This document shows, piece after piece, positions 40,838 through 50,064 of a stretch of DNA of 64,000 bases. The notes under the pieces are model-generated. The model was given only the letters and a program-made list of their open reading frames with translations, had not been told where the DNA came from and ran no database searches. The translations under genes were made by a program, and so were the position numbers. Where the stretch lies: contig NZ_FQUP01000004.1 of assembly GCF_900129325.1 (NCBI RefSeq), positions 372,001 to 436,000 of the forward strand, written 5' to 3'. Position 1 is the first letter of the stretch, and each line of letters opens with the position of its first letter. This DNA is from Kaistia soli DSM 19436. Its GTDB lineage: Bacteria > Pseudomonadota > Alphaproteobacteria > Rhizobiales > Kaistiaceae.

Positions 40838-41239
40838 CTAGAATGCCGCCGCGACGGCGTCGATCTCGAACAGCCAGCGCGGGTCGGCCAGCGCGTGCAC
40901 GAACAGAAACGTCGAGCTCGGCCTGTGGCTGCCGAAGAAGTCGGTGCGGATCCGGTTGAACTCCGCCTGCAGCGACGGCGTCATCTCGACATGGCGAGTG
41001 AAGTAAAGACCAGTGCGGACGACATCGGCTGGGGTCAGCCCGGCTGATCGGAGCACCGCACCGACATTGTCGAAGGCGAGCCTCGCCTGCTCCAGAAGTC
41101 CTTCCCCGATCCGCCCATCGGCCGCGGCGCCGACCTGACCGGAAACGAAGAGGAACCGCTTCGGCGCAGGAAACTCGAGCCCCCAGCTGAGCGGCCCGAC
41201 GACCGGCAGCACGTCATCCGGGTTATGTGGTGTGAACAT
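40838..41239 (-). CDS. RidA/YjgF-like protein lacking the canonical Arg
   Basis: A 133-aa Rid-family protein: FLFVSGQVGAAADGRIGEG, LEQARLAFDNVGAVLRSAGL and VVRTGLYFTRHVEM match the family. In RidA an Arg before the last strands binds the imino-acid carboxylate (P-x-R-S). Here the segment is HRPSSTFLFVHALADPRWLFEID, interrupted by none but with the Arg shifted or absent. It thus belongs to the other Rid groups, whose function may not be enamine deamination. Confidence 0.8.
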   Translation of the reverse strand: MFTPHNPDDVLPVVGPLSWGLEFPAPKRFLFVSGQVGAAADGRIGEGLLEQARLAFDNVGAVLRSAGLTPADVVRTGLYFTRHVEMTPSLQAEFNRIRTDFFGSHRPSSTFLFVHALADPRWLFEIDAVAAAF

Positions 41240-41343
41240 GATCTGACGTCCTTCCGTGGCATCGTTCGTGGCGATCAGGCAATTGGCCGGAACCGACCCT
41301 GTTATCGTGAGTTAACCGACCTCATAGCCGAGGTCGTGATCAA

Positions 41344-42177
41344 ATGTTCATCCGTTACGGGTACCGCATCGAATTCGACGTTTTCCAGCCGATGACGATC
41401 CTGACGGCGCTCGATCTTTCTGCCGAAAGACAGACCGATGTCATCGACGAGGATTGGCGGATGGGCGGCAGCGGGCTCAGCTGCCAGATCTTCAAGGATG
41501 CGTTCGGCAATACCCGGCGCCGCATCGAGGCCGCGCCCGGCACCGTCTCGCTCGAAAGCGTCGGGACGATCTACGACACCGGCTATACCGATCCATGGGC
41601 GCCATCGGCCCGCCAGGTTCCGGCAGGCGAGCTGCCGACTGAGGTCCTGCCGTTCCTGCTCGGCAGCCGCTATTGCGAGACCGACCTTCTCGGCAGCGAG
41701 GCTTGGATGCGGTTTGGTCATATCGAAGGCGGCTGGGCACGCGTCCAGGCCGTTTGCGATTTCGTCCATTCGCATCTTACCTTCGGTTACGGCTTCGCGC
41801 GCCCCACGCGTACGGCCGCTGAAGCCTATCAGGAACGCGTCGGCGTCTGCCGCGACTTCACGCATCTCGCGGTCACGCTTTGCCGTGCTCTGAATATTCC
41901 CGCGCGCTATTGCAACGGCTATCTCGGCGATATCGGCGTGCCGTTCAATCCGAGCCCGATGGACTTCAACGCCTGGTTCGAAGCCTATATCGGCGACCAG
42001 TGGTATCTCTTCGATGCGCGCCACAACATGCCCCGCATCGGCCGTATCACGGTTGCGCGCGGCCGCGACGCCGCCGACATCCCGATGCTGCACAGCTTTG
42101 GCCCGCACAATCTTCGCCGTTTCGAGGTGATGACCGAAGAAGTCGCCGACCCCGCGCTCCGCATCGCCGCCGAGTAG
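41344..42177 (+). CDS. Transglutaminase-like protein with altered catalytic His
   Basis: A 277-aa protein with an N-terminal beta-rich domain (to about residue 130) and a transglutaminase-like core. The nucleophile Cys is in ERVGVCRDFTHLAVTLCRAL. The position normally occupied by His in H-A-W-x-E reads FNAWFEAYIGDQWYLFDARHN, where the first His is Asn. The Asp of FDARHN is kept. Such proteins may be peptidases or inactive binding proteins. It is divergent from the RidA-like gene. Confidence 0.82.
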   Translation: MFIRYGYRIEFDVFQPMTILTALDLSAERQTDVIDEDWRMGGSGLSCQIFKDAFGNTRRRIEAAPGTVSLESVGTIYDTGYTDPWAPSARQVPAGELPTEVLPFLLGSRYCETDLLGSEAWMRFGHIEGGWARVQAVCDFVHSHLTFGYGFARPTRTAAEAYQERVGVCRDFTHLAVTLCRALNIPARYCNGYLGDIGVPFNPSPMDFNAWFEAYIGDQWYLFDARHNMPRIGRITVARGRDAADIPMLHSFGPHNLRRFEVMTEEVADPALRIAAE

Positions 42178-42202
42178 GGCGGCACCAGCTTGCTTGCGGT
42201 CC

Positions 42203-42817
42203 TTACCCAGGTCGGTGGCCGTCAGGAGACTTCGTGGCGCCAGAAAAGGTCATTCCGATTAAAATCAGCAGGCAGGCGGCGCTGATCAGGTTGACCTCGT
42301 ACAATGCGGCAGCGGCTGACTGGGTCAACGGCACGATCGGCTGCCCGATCAATCCGACGACACATGCGTAGCCGGCGATGGCCAGCGCCACGATGCCATA
42401 GCTCCAGGACCGCTCGTCGGTTCTGAAACAAAGGCCAGCCAGCACGAGACAAGGCGCGAGGAACAGCGTCAGCCCGGCATCCGCCCCGAACAACGACAAT
42501 GCGAGCAGTGAATTGAAGATACCGGCCAGCGGAAGCATCGCTCGGCCCAACGCGGAGTTACGGCGTGCAACGATCGGCGCGCACGCGAAGAATGGCGTCG
42601 ACAACCAGGTCAGCATTGCTGCCATCCCGCCGCCGCCGGCAACCCACTGCACATAGAGCGGATAAAGGGGCTGGTTGGAAGCGACGATCAGCGCAATCCA
42701 ATTGCTGGCGACGACAAGTGGATCGGGATGGTCCGCAAAGCGCTGGACACGATGCCAGCCCCTTCCCCACCGATCCATCATCCCGTCACCGCCTGCGCTG
42801 ATCCGCCCCCCGCTCAT
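42203..42817 (-). CDS. Small integral membrane protein, unknown
   Basis: Up to 204 aa; an internal start at M13 or M14 (42781/42778) is equally possible. About five to six hydrophobic segments are visible, including WIALIVASNQPLYPLYVQWV, AMLPLAGIFNSLLALSLFG and VNLISAACLLILIGMTF. No transporter or enzyme motif is recognised. It converges on the transglutaminase-like gene with a 25-bp gap. Confidence 0.65.
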   Translation of the reverse strand: MSGGRISAGGDGMMDRWGRGWHRVQRFADHPDPLVVASNWIALIVASNQPLYPLYVQWVAGGGGMAAMLTWLSTPFFACAPIVARRNSALGRAMLPLAGIFNSLLALSLFGADAGLTLFLAPCLVLAGLCFRTDERSWSYGIVALAIAGYACVVGLIGQPIVPLTQSAAAALYEVNLISAACLLILIGMTFSGATKSPDGHRPG

Positions 42818-43211
42818 CTTGCAGCGGCGACGATCTTTTCAAGGGCGCGGGCCGCGTATGAACGCGACCGTCACTGTTCATTGCCGCAAACCGCGCTCTA
42901 CCTGGAGGCGAAGACGCCACCTCATGCGAAGGAGCGGCGCGGTTCTGCTGCGCGCGGTATTGACGCATATGCGCGTTCCACCCTGCGCCAGCACGCCAGA
43001 GCCCGCGGCCGGATCCACAACATTTCCGCAGCGACGGACGGGTCAGGACGAAAGCGATGACGCGCGCGCTCCTGTCGTCCCCCGGAAATGGGCCCGGATC
43101 GCGCCGGCTGCGCATCGACAAGCGCGCCGAACCACCCTAGCTTCGCCACAGAATGGACACGGCTTCGCCATCGACGGGGCAGCGTGGCACTAAAAGCCTT
43201 CGGAGGAAGCG
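42818..43211. other. 394-bp intergenic region upstream of cydA
   Basis: No gene or RNA can be supported. The region serves as the promoter area for the divergent membrane protein and cydAB. No clear FNR-type (TTGAT-N4-ATCAA) box was seen. The right end has GGAGGAAG (43201-43208) as ribosome-binding site for cydA. Confidence 0.4.
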
Positions 43212-44603
43212 ATGGAACTCGACGCACTCTTCCTGTCACGCCTGCAATTTGCCTGGGTCATCATCTGGCATGTGATGCTTCCGGCCTTCACGATCGGCAC
43301 CGCCTCTTATGTCGCCGTGCTCGAGACGTCCTATTTCATCACCAAGCGCGAAATCTATCTGCGGCTTTCGACCTTCTGGATCCGCATCTTCTCGGTCTCC
43401 TTCGGCATGGGCGTCGTCAGCGGCATCGTGATGCCGTTCCAGTTCGGCACCAATTGGAGCCGCCTGTCCGACGCCGCGGCCAATGTGATCGCGCCGCTTC
43501 TGGCGTATGAGGCACTCACCGCCTTCTTCCTCGAGGCGGCGTTTCTCGGTGTCCTGCTCTTCGGCCGCAACCTCGTGCCCCGCTGGGCCTATCTCGGCGC
43601 GACGCTGATGGTCGCCTTGGGCACGCTGATCTCGACCTTCTGGATCCTTTCGGCCAATAGCTGGCTGCAGACGCCGGCAGGCTATGAGGTCGTCGACGGA
43701 CGCTTCTTCGCAACGTCCTGGCTGCAGGCGATCTTCAACCCATCCTTCCCCTATCGTCTCGCGCATAACGTCATCGGCTTCTACATCACCACCGGCTTCG
43801 TCGTGATGGGCGTCAGTGCTTATCTGCTGCGCCGCGGCACCTTTGCCGAGGAGGGCCGCGTCATGATGAAGATGACGCTCTGGCTGCTGACTGTGCTGGT
43901 GCCGCTTCAGATGTATGCCGGCGACGCCCAAGGCATCAACACGCTGCAGCATCAGCCGGCCAAGCTGGCCGCACTCGAGGCGATCTGGGAGACGGGCACC
44001 GAGATGCCGCTGACCCTGTTCGCCATCCCGGACGAGAAGACGGCAACTAATCTCTTCGCGATCGATATTCCCTATCTCGGCAGCCTGATCTGGACCCATA
44101 CGCTCGATGGCGAGGTGCAGGGGCTCGACGCCTTCCCGCGCGAGAACTGGCCGCCGGTCGTGATCCCCTTCTTCGCCTTCCGCGCCATGGTGGGGCTCGC
44201 CGTGGTCATGCTGGGGCTCGTCGTCTGGGGGAATTGGCTCCGCTACCGAGGACGCCTGACCACTGACACACTCTATCTGAAGGTGCTCCAGATCACGACG
44301 CCGATCGGCTTCTTCGCGGTCATCTCGGGCTGGCTGATCAGCGAGGTGGGGCGACAGCCCTGGACCATCTACAACATGCTGCGAACGGCGGATTCTGTTT
44401 CGCCGTCGCTGACCGGGCTTGACGTGCTGATCTCGCTCATCGGCTATGTCGCGGTCTATCTCTTCGTTTATCCGACAGGCATCCTGCTGATGTACCGCAT
44501 CGTGCGGAAGGGACCACGCCTGGCCTCGACAGACGACGACGACAGCCCCGTCAAGGGCGGCCGTCCGGATGCGCCGGTGATCGCCGGCGCCGTCGAGCAG
44601 TAA
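43212..44603 (+). CDS. cydA: Cytochrome bd-type quinol oxidase subunit I (cyanide-insensitive type)
   Basis: A 463-aa inner-membrane subunit with about nine transmembrane helices. The heme b595 axial His is in VIIWHVMLPAFT, a heme-b558 His in FPYRLAHNVIGFYI, and the proton-path glutamates in YEALTAFFLEAAFLG. The quinol-binding loop is short and followed by GWLISEVGRQPW, the CioA pattern. It oxidises ubiquinol and reduces oxygen without pumping protons, favouring low oxygen or respiratory inhibitors. The cydB gene follows after 12 bp. Confidence 0.95.
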   Translation: MELDALFLSRLQFAWVIIWHVMLPAFTIGTASYVAVLETSYFITKREIYLRLSTFWIRIFSVSFGMGVVSGIVMPFQFGTNWSRLSDAAANVIAPLLAYEALTAFFLEAAFLGVLLFGRNLVPRWAYLGATLMVALGTLISTFWILSANSWLQTPAGYEVVDGRFFATSWLQAIFNPSFPYRLAHNVIGFYITTGFVVMGVSAYLLRRGTFAEEGRVMMKMTLWLLTVLVPLQMYAGDAQGINTLQHQPAKLAALEAIWETGTEMPLTLFAIPDEKTATNLFAIDIPYLGSLIWTHTLDGEVQGLDAFPRENWPPVVIPFFAFRAMVGLAVVMLGLVVWGNWLRYRGRLTTDTLYLKVLQITTPIGFFAVISGWLISEVGRQPWTIYNMLRTADSVSPSLTGLDVLISLIGYVAVYLFVYPTGILLMYRIVRKGPRLASTDDDDSPVKGGRPDAPVIAGAVEQ

Positions 44604-44615
44604 GGGAGCATGGCG

Positions 44616-45626
44616 ATGAATACGGTCCTCGATTTCGTGCCGATCTGGACGGTCATCATTGGGATGGGTGTCTTCTTCTATGTGATGCTGGACGGCTTCG
44701 ATCTCGGCGTCGGCATGCTCTATGGCTTCGCGCCCGACACGCCCTCCCGCAACCTGATCATGAACTCGGTCGCGCCCATCTGGGACGGCAACGAGACGTG
44801 GCTGGTGCTCGGCGGCGTCGCGCTGCTGGCAGCCTTCCCCCTCGCCTTCGCGATCATCATCCCGGCCGTCTATTTCCCGGTGCTGGTGATGCTGCTGTCG
44901 CTGGTCTTCCGCGGCCTCGCCTTCGAGTTCCGCTTCCGCGACAGCGAGCACAAGACGTTCTGGGACCATGCCTTCTGCTACGGATCGGCCTCGGCAACCT
45001 TCGCGCAGGGCGTCGTGCTCGGCAGCTTCATCCAGGGCTTCGAGGTCAGCGGCCGCACCTTCTCGGGTTCGTCCTTCGATTTCCTGACCCCGTTCTCGAT
45101 CCTAACCGGAATCGCGCTGATGTTCGGCTATGCGCTCCTCGGCGCCGGCTGGCTGATCCTGAAGACCGAAGGCGCCGTTCAGGCGCTGGCGCGGCGCCAA
45201 GGCCGCATCTGCCTCATCGGCGTCGTCATCGCCATCGGCATCGTCAGCCTCTGGACCCCCTTCGCCAGCGCGGAAGTCGCGGCGCGGTGGTTCTCGTTCC
45301 CGAACATCATCATCTTCGCGCCGGTGCCGATCGCCGCGCTCGTGGTGGCGTTCCTGACCTGGCGCGCGCTCGGCTCAGCGCGTGAGGCCGCGCCGTTCAT
45401 CGGCGCAATCTGCCTGTTCGCGCTGTCCTATATCGGCATTGCGATCAGCCTGTTCCCGATGATCGTGCCCTACAAGTATACGCTCTGGGACGCGGCCTCC
45501 TCCGAGGCGACGCAGGCCTTCCTGCTGGTCGGCACGCTGGTGCTGCTGCCGGTCGTGCTGATGTACACGGCATGGTCGTACTGGGTGTTCCGCGGCAAGG
45601 TGCGCGCCAATATCGGCTATCACTAG
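44616..45626 (+). CDS. cydB: Cytochrome bd-type quinol oxidase subunit II
   Basis: A 336-aa subunit with about eight transmembrane helices. IWTVIIGMGVFFYVMLDGFDLGVG and IWDGNETWLVLGG are the conserved CydB motifs, interrupted as usual. ATG 44616 is preferred over ATG 44610 because GGGAG (44604-44608) is correctly spaced for it. No cydX or cydDC genes follow; the small CydX subunit is often missing in CIO-type operons. Confidence 0.94.
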   Translation: MNTVLDFVPIWTVIIGMGVFFYVMLDGFDLGVGMLYGFAPDTPSRNLIMNSVAPIWDGNETWLVLGGVALLAAFPLAFAIIIPAVYFPVLVMLLSLVFRGLAFEFRFRDSEHKTFWDHAFCYGSASATFAQGVVLGSFIQGFEVSGRTFSGSSFDFLTPFSILTGIALMFGYALLGAGWLILKTEGAVQALARRQGRICLIGVVIAIGIVSLWTPFASAEVAARWFSFPNIIIFAPVPIAALVVAFLTWRALGSAREAAPFIGAICLFALSYIGIAISLFPMIVPYKYTLWDAASSEATQAFLLVGTLVLLPVVLMYTAWSYWVFRGKVRANIGYH

Positions 45627-45636
45627 GTGCCCGGGA

Positions 45637-45658
45637 GCGGCCGGCAGCACCCGGCCGC
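45637..45658 (+). terminator. Stem-loop after cydB
   Basis: GCGGCCGG and CCGGCCGC (8 bp) around a 6-nt loop, 10 bp after the cydB stop. No T tract is present. It probably reduces readthrough into the hydrolase gene. Confidence 0.45.
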
Positions 45659-45690
45659 CGACGATCGCGATCCCTGCGGAACGGCTGACC

Positions 45691-46524
45691 GTGACGGCGC
45701 TTGGCGCCGTCTCGCATATCGACCATGGCGAGGGCGCGCCCTTGCTGGCCCTGCATGGCGGCATGGGCGGCGCCGACCAGGCCTTCCTCTTCGCAGCCGC
45801 TCTCGCGCCCGATCTCACCCGCTGGCGTCTGATCGCGCCGACGCGTCCCGCCTATGGCGGCGCCCGAGCGACGGCGCCGACGCTCGACGCCGAGGCAGAC
45901 CGCCTCGCCTCCCTGCTGGACCAACTCGGGATCGGGCGGATCACGGTCGCCGCGCTGTCGGCCGGCGGTCCGGTTGCGATCGCTTTCGCGCTCCGCCACG
46001 CGGAGCGTTGCGACAGACTGCTGCTCGCCTCGGCGATCACCGGGCGGATGACCGTCAGGCCCGATCTGCTGCGCGGCCTTCGCTTAGGCCGGCTCGCCGC
46101 GCGCCTGCCGTTCATCAAGAGCTTCCTGCGGCGGCGGCTTGCCGCGGATCCTGCCCGCGCCGTCCGCCGCCTCGCCGGCGACGCCGACCTCGCGCGGCGG
46201 CTGCTGTCCGATCCGGAAGCATTCGGGCTGCTCCACGCGCTTGAGCAAAGCCTGCTAACACGGTCGGTCGCCCGCATCGACGGGACCTCCGCCGATCTCC
46301 ACCGCATCGCGCGCCTGCCGCCTTTCCAATTCGAGGCACTCGCAATGCCTGTCCTCGCGATTCACGGGCGCGCCGACCGCGTCGTCCCCTTCGATCATGC
46401 TGCATCACTCGCAGCCCGTGCGCCAAATGCCCGTTTGCTGCCGATCGAGCATGGCCGCCACCTAGCGCTCTTCACCCATCTCGCCGAGGCTCGCAGCGCG
46501 ATCCTGCCCTTTCTGCACGGATGA
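45691..46524 (+). CDS. Alpha/beta hydrolase
   Basis: A 277-aa hydrolase with a GTG start. It has an oxyanion HGGMGG motif (residues 22-27), a nucleophile serine in AALSAGGPVAIAFALRHAE, a catalytic Asp in IHGRADRVVPFDH, and a His in EHGRHLALFTH. The lid region between residues 120 and 200 is Arg/Leu rich. The substrate is unknown; the fold covers esterases and ring-cleavage hydrolases. Another frame open across 45627-46244 is a shadow. Confidence 0.82.
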   Translation: MTALGAVSHIDHGEGAPLLALHGGMGGADQAFLFAAALAPDLTRWRLIAPTRPAYGGARATAPTLDAEADRLASLLDQLGIGRITVAALSAGGPVAIAFALRHAERCDRLLLASAITGRMTVRPDLLRGLRLGRLAARLPFIKSFLRRRLAADPARAVRRLAGDADLARRLLSDPEAFGLLHALEQSLLTRSVARIDGTSADLHRIARLPPFQFEALAMPVLAIHGRADRVVPFDHAASLAARAPNARLLPIEHGRHLALFTHLAEARSAILPFLHG

Positions 46525-46600
46525 ACCCTGTCGGATTAGTCCCGGCTCAAGCGTCCTTGGGCGAGCAGCCGAGGCTGCTTCGATCAAACAGGAGAAGACC

Positions 46601-47014
46601 ATGGCAAGAACCGCGGCCGTCCTCGTCGCCCGGCTGATCTTCGGCGGCATTTTCGTGATGGCGCTCGTCTTCAAATTCGCCGATATGGGCCAGACAGCCA
46701 CCTACATCGCCTCAGCGGGCTTCCCATTCGCCCTTCCGCTCGCCTGGATCGCGGCCTTCTTCGAACTGGCGCTCGCCGTCTGCTTCCTCTCGGGCGCCTT
46801 CTTCACGGAGGCTTCGATACTCGCGGCGATCTACGTGCTGTTCCTCGCCTTTGCCTTCCACGGTCCGTCGCATTGGACCGCCAATCAGGCCGAGTTCGGC
46901 TTCTTCGTCGATCACTTCACATTCTTCGCCGGCCTGCTGTTTGCCGCCGTGCACGGACCGGGCGATCGCCTGGTGCTGCGCACGCCGCCGCTCCTCGGTC
47001 GCGCCGCGCGCTGA
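46601..47014 (+). CDS. DoxX-family membrane protein
   Basis: A 137-aa membrane protein with four hydrophobic helices. LVARLIFGGIFVMALVFKFAD at the start, AWIAAFFELALAVCFLSG in the middle and HFTFFAGLLFAAVHGPG at the end fit DoxX (with loops between). DoxX-like proteins are quinone- or redox-associated membrane proteins of general stress contexts. The ATG follows GGAG at about ten bases. It is unlinked to the flanking genes. Confidence 0.85.
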   Translation: MARTAAVLVARLIFGGIFVMALVFKFADMGQTATYIASAGFPFALPLAWIAAFFELALAVCFLSGAFFTEASILAAIYVLFLAFAFHGPSHWTANQAEFGFFVDHFTFFAGLLFAAVHGPGDRLVLRTPPLLGRAAR

Positions 47015-47088
47015 GATGACGGAACCGGGCGTCGCCATGGCGATTTGAATCATCGGCCGCGCCCTGCGGCGATGTCCGGGAGTTCTCC

Positions 47089-48105
47089 ATGTCCGACAGC
47101 GTTAGCGTGCTGCAAGCCGTCCGTGCCGATTCCCTCGACATCGAACGGCGACGGCGCGGTCGCGGCTTTGCCTATTTCGGTGCCGACGGCAAGCAGATCC
47201 GCGACCCCGAGACCTTGGCGCGCATTCGCAGCCTCGCCATCCCGCCCGCCTATACCGACGTCCGCATCGCGTCCCTGCAGAGCGCCCATCTCCAGGCCAT
47301 CGGCCGCGACGTGGCCGGGCGCCTGCAATATCGCTATCACCCCGATTGGGATGTCGAGCGCGAGGCGCGCAAGGCCGAGCGGCTGTCGGAGATCATCAAG
47401 GTGCTGCCGCGCGTCAGAGCGGCGGTCCGGCGCGATGTCGCCGGCGCGGCGCTGAGCCGACGCAAGGCGCTCGCCGCCGCGGTTGCGATCATCGATGAAA
47501 CCCATATCCGGGTCGGCGGGGAGTTCTATCTGGAATCGAGCGGTGCCCATGGCGCAGCAACACTGCTCAAGCGGCAGGTGCGCCTTTCGACCTCCGGGCT
47601 GACACTCTGCTTCCGCGGGAAGGGCGGCAGCACCATCCGCTGCGCCGTCATCGACAGGCAATTGGCGCGCGCCATCCGGCGCATCTCGACGCTGCCCGGT
47701 CGCCGCCTGTTGCAATATCGCGACGAAGGCGGCGCGGTGAGGACAATCCGCTCCGACGATATCAATGCCTATCTGAAGCGCGTGTCCGGCCGCGACATTT
47801 CGGCGAAGGACTTCCGCATGCTGGCGGCAAGTGCCGCCGCGACGGAGCAGTTGGCCAGCATGGCACCCGCTCACTCGGAGCGCATGCGGCGCCGTCAGAT
47901 CGCCGAGGTCATGCGCCTCGTCGCGGCCGACCTTGCCAACACGCCTGCCGTCGCGCGGAAGAGCTATGTCCACGCGCTGGTGGTCAAGGCCTTCGAGGCC
48001 GGCGCCCTCCCCGCCATTCTCCGGCGCGCCCGCACTGGGCAGCATCGCAGCCGCGGCGAGAATGCTCTCGCGCGGCTGATGTCGCTACGCCTCGCCGACG
48101 CCTGA
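47089..48105 (+). CDS. DNA topoisomerase IB (poxvirus-like)
   Basis: A 338-aa type IB topoisomerase. The N-terminal domain has RGFAYFGADGKQIRDPETLARI and YHPDWDVEREARKAERL. The catalytic domain has IRVGGEFYLE (normally RVGNEEY), the lysine in LCFRGKGGS, KRVSGRDISAKDFRML, and the nucleophile tyrosine in VARKSYVHALV. It relaxes supercoils through a 3'-phosphotyrosine. Several family motifs are slightly divergent, for example GEF for NEE. Confidence 0.92.
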   Translation: MSDSVSVLQAVRADSLDIERRRRGRGFAYFGADGKQIRDPETLARIRSLAIPPAYTDVRIASLQSAHLQAIGRDVAGRLQYRYHPDWDVEREARKAERLSEIIKVLPRVRAAVRRDVAGAALSRRKALAAAVAIIDETHIRVGGEFYLESSGAHGAATLLKRQVRLSTSGLTLCFRGKGGSTIRCAVIDRQLARAIRRISTLPGRRLLQYRDEGGAVRTIRSDDINAYLKRVSGRDISAKDFRMLAASAAATEQLASMAPAHSERMRRRQIAEVMRLVAADLANTPAVARKSYVHALVVKAFEAGALPAILRRARTGQHRSRGENALARLMSLRLADA

Positions 48106-48109
48106 GCGG

Positions 48110-48421
48110 TTACACGCGGTCGAGCGCGGTCTCAGGCGTCAAATCGGTCGGGGCCCATTCGACAGGCTTCAGGCCTGTATCAGTGCGCCATCTGGCCCAA
48201 TAGGGCGCCGCGCCCTGATCCTCGGCGCCATCTTCTTCCAGCATGCGTGCCTTGCTGCGCCAGCGCATCAGATGGCACGCACCATTCTCCTCCCGCCCGA
48301 CGACGAGCGTGCCGTCGCGTGGCGCGGTATCCATCGGCTGGAAAGGGCCGAGCTGACCGAGATCGTCATCGGTCGTCTGGTTGGCCTCTCGGCTGCTCTT
48401 GTCCGCGAGTGACTCGTTCAT
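48110..48421 (-). CDS. Hypothetical small acidic protein
   Basis: A 103-aa protein with a good GAGGAG ribosome-binding site. The core FQPMDTAPRDGTLVVGREENG, split by short turns, and the C-terminal YWARWRTDTGLKPVEWAPTD resemble small conserved alphaproteobacterial proteins with a P-M-x-T-A-P-x-D-G-T motif (also common on phages). The function is unknown. It converges on the topoisomerase gene with four bases between stops. Confidence 0.6.
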   Translation of the reverse strand: MNESLADKSSREANQTTDDDLGQLGPFQPMDTAPRDGTLVVGREENGACHLMRWRSKARMLEEDGAEDQGAAPYWARWRTDTGLKPVEWAPTDLTPETALDRV

Positions 48422-48508
48422 CGCTGTCTCCTCTCATTTCAGCAATCCAATGCTCGTCGCCGCGAAAGGCTGCGACGGCTGCTCAGACAGCGGCAAAGCG
48501 GACGATCT

Positions 48509-49396
48509 CTAGCCGTGCCCGACAGCGAGCCCGAGCTTGTGAATCAATGCCCTTGCGTCGTCCGGGGCATGGCGTTTGTCGGTATTGTCGAAATAGACAT
48601 AAACATCGCGCGGCGCCGGGTGTGCATCGGGCGGCCCGGCCGTGTCGGCATCGGCCGCCGGCTTTCCATCGGCGAAGGCACGGATGAGCCGTGCCCAGCG
48701 ATCGAGCGCGGCCTCGCTATACCCGCTGCGATAGAGCTCCTCCGAGCCATGCAGGCGGAGATACGCAAAGTCGGCCGTGAGATCCATCAGCCGGGGCCAT
48801 TCGACCGTGTCCGCACAGACCAGCGCCACGCGGCGGTGGCGCAACATTTCGATGAAGTCGCCGTTTCGGAAGCTGTCATGCCGGATCTCGACGCCGTGGC
48901 GGACCCTGTGCGCCGCGACATGATCCGGCAGTTCGATCCCCGGCAGGCGGGAATCGTGCTTCCGCGCGAGCGCCAGCGCGGCCTCGGCGTCGTGCGGCAA
49001 CTGCGCCAGAAAATCATCAAGGCGCGCGGCGTCGAAAGCGAAGCTGGCCGGAAATTGCCACAGCACCGGCCCGAGCTTGGGGCCGAGCTCAAGCACGCCC
49101 GACGCGAAGAAATTGGCAAGCGGAGCCTCCGGCTCGCGCAGGCGCCGCATATGGGTGATGTAGCGCGGGCCCTTCACGGCGAAGACGAAATCGTCCGGGG
49201 TTTCGGCAGCCCATCGGCGAAAGGTCTCCGGCCGCTGCAGCCGATAGAAGGTGCCGTTGATTTCGATGCTGGCGAACGCATCGGCCGCAAAGGAGAGTTC
49301 GTGCTTATGGGCGAGGCCTTGCGGATAGAAATGGCCGCGCCAGGGCGAATAAGTCCAGCCGGAAACGCCAATCCTGATCGTGCCCTGTCGTCTCAT
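48509..49396 (-). CDS. DUF72 (YecE-like) protein
   Basis: A 295-aa TIM-barrel protein. The start IRIGVSGWTYSPWRGHFYP, the SIEINGTFYRLQRPETFRRW segment, FVFAVKGPRYITHMRRL and LGPVLWQFPASF are all characteristic of DUF72, allowing for intervening residues. A C-terminal VYFDNTDKRHAPDDARAL completes it. The reaction is not established for the family. Confidence 0.9.
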   Translation of the reverse strand: MRRQGTIRIGVSGWTYSPWRGHFYPQGLAHKHELSFAADAFASIEINGTFYRLQRPETFRRWAAETPDDFVFAVKGPRYITHMRRLREPEAPLANFFASGVLELGPKLGPVLWQFPASFAFDAARLDDFLAQLPHDAEAALALARKHDSRLPGIELPDHVAAHRVRHGVEIRHDSFRNGDFIEMLRHRRVALVCADTVEWPRLMDLTADFAYLRLHGSEELYRSGYSEAALDRWARLIRAFADGKPAADADTAGPPDAHPAPRDVYVYFDNTDKRHAPDDARALIHKLGLAVGHG

Positions 49397-49652
49397 CGCG
49401 TCCTTGTCTCCCGGACGACGAAACGCTTCGCGCGGCCATGGGGTTGCGCAGCAACGGCTCTCACCACTCGATCAGGGTATGCGCATTTCTATGCTCCGCT
49501 CGACGAAGCTTGGCCTTGGCTATTCCGGAGATGATCCTGTTTTGGGAACGAAATTTCGGGAACGAAGCTTGGCGGGCCGGGATTGGTATGCAGTCGCGCG
49601 GCATCACCGCGGCGCGGGCATCCGAATCCATTCCCATTTAAGGAGCACCGCC

Positions 49653-50000
49653 ATGGCTGAGCATTCCAATACTTCTGGCCGCGGCTTCGCCTCGATGGAC
49701 GGGGACAAGCAGCGGGACATTGCCCGCAAAGGCGGCGAAAGCGTCCCGAACGAGAAGCGCAGCTTCTCGCAGGATCGTCGTCTCGCGGCCGATGCCGGCC
49801 GAAAGGGCGGCGAAAGCGTTCCGCATGAAAAGCGCAGCTTTTCGATGAACCGTGAACTCGCCGCGGCAGCGGGCCGCAAAGGGGGCGCGGCCTCGCATGG
49901 TGGCGCCAAGAAAACATCGAGTGCACGTTCGAAATCCGACGCACTCACCGAGGACTTGGATCGCTCAGCCGATTCGAGTCGCAAGGGCAGCGCGCATTGA
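49653..50000 (+). CDS. KGG-repeat general stress protein (con-10/GsiB-like)
   Basis: A 115-aa hydrophilic, low-complexity protein with an ideal AAGGAG ribosome-binding site seven bases before ATG 49653. Three ARKGG/GRKGG units recur with a 25-residue period (KGG at 26, 51 and 76), two of them followed by ESVPNEKRSFS or ESVPHEKRSFS. Such proteins accumulate in stress or stationary phase and resemble hydrophilins. The last 30 residues are Ser/Lys/Asp rich and non-repetitive. Confidence 0.88.
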   Translation: MAEHSNTSGRGFASMDGDKQRDIARKGGESVPNEKRSFSQDRRLAADAGRKGGESVPHEKRSFSMNRELAAAAGRKGGAASHGGAKKTSSARSKSDALTEDLDRSADSSRKGSAH

Positions 50001-50064
50001 TCGGCGGGCACCGCGCTCCCGATCATGCCACTTGCTGCTGCACGTCCGGACATTTCCCACGTCC

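Noticed and set aside
43236-44969. A 577-codon open frame on the minus strand opposite cydAB
   Set aside because: The plus strand encodes unmistakable CydA and CydB; the opposite frame is Asp/Arg/His-rich without any motif, a normal effect of high GC.
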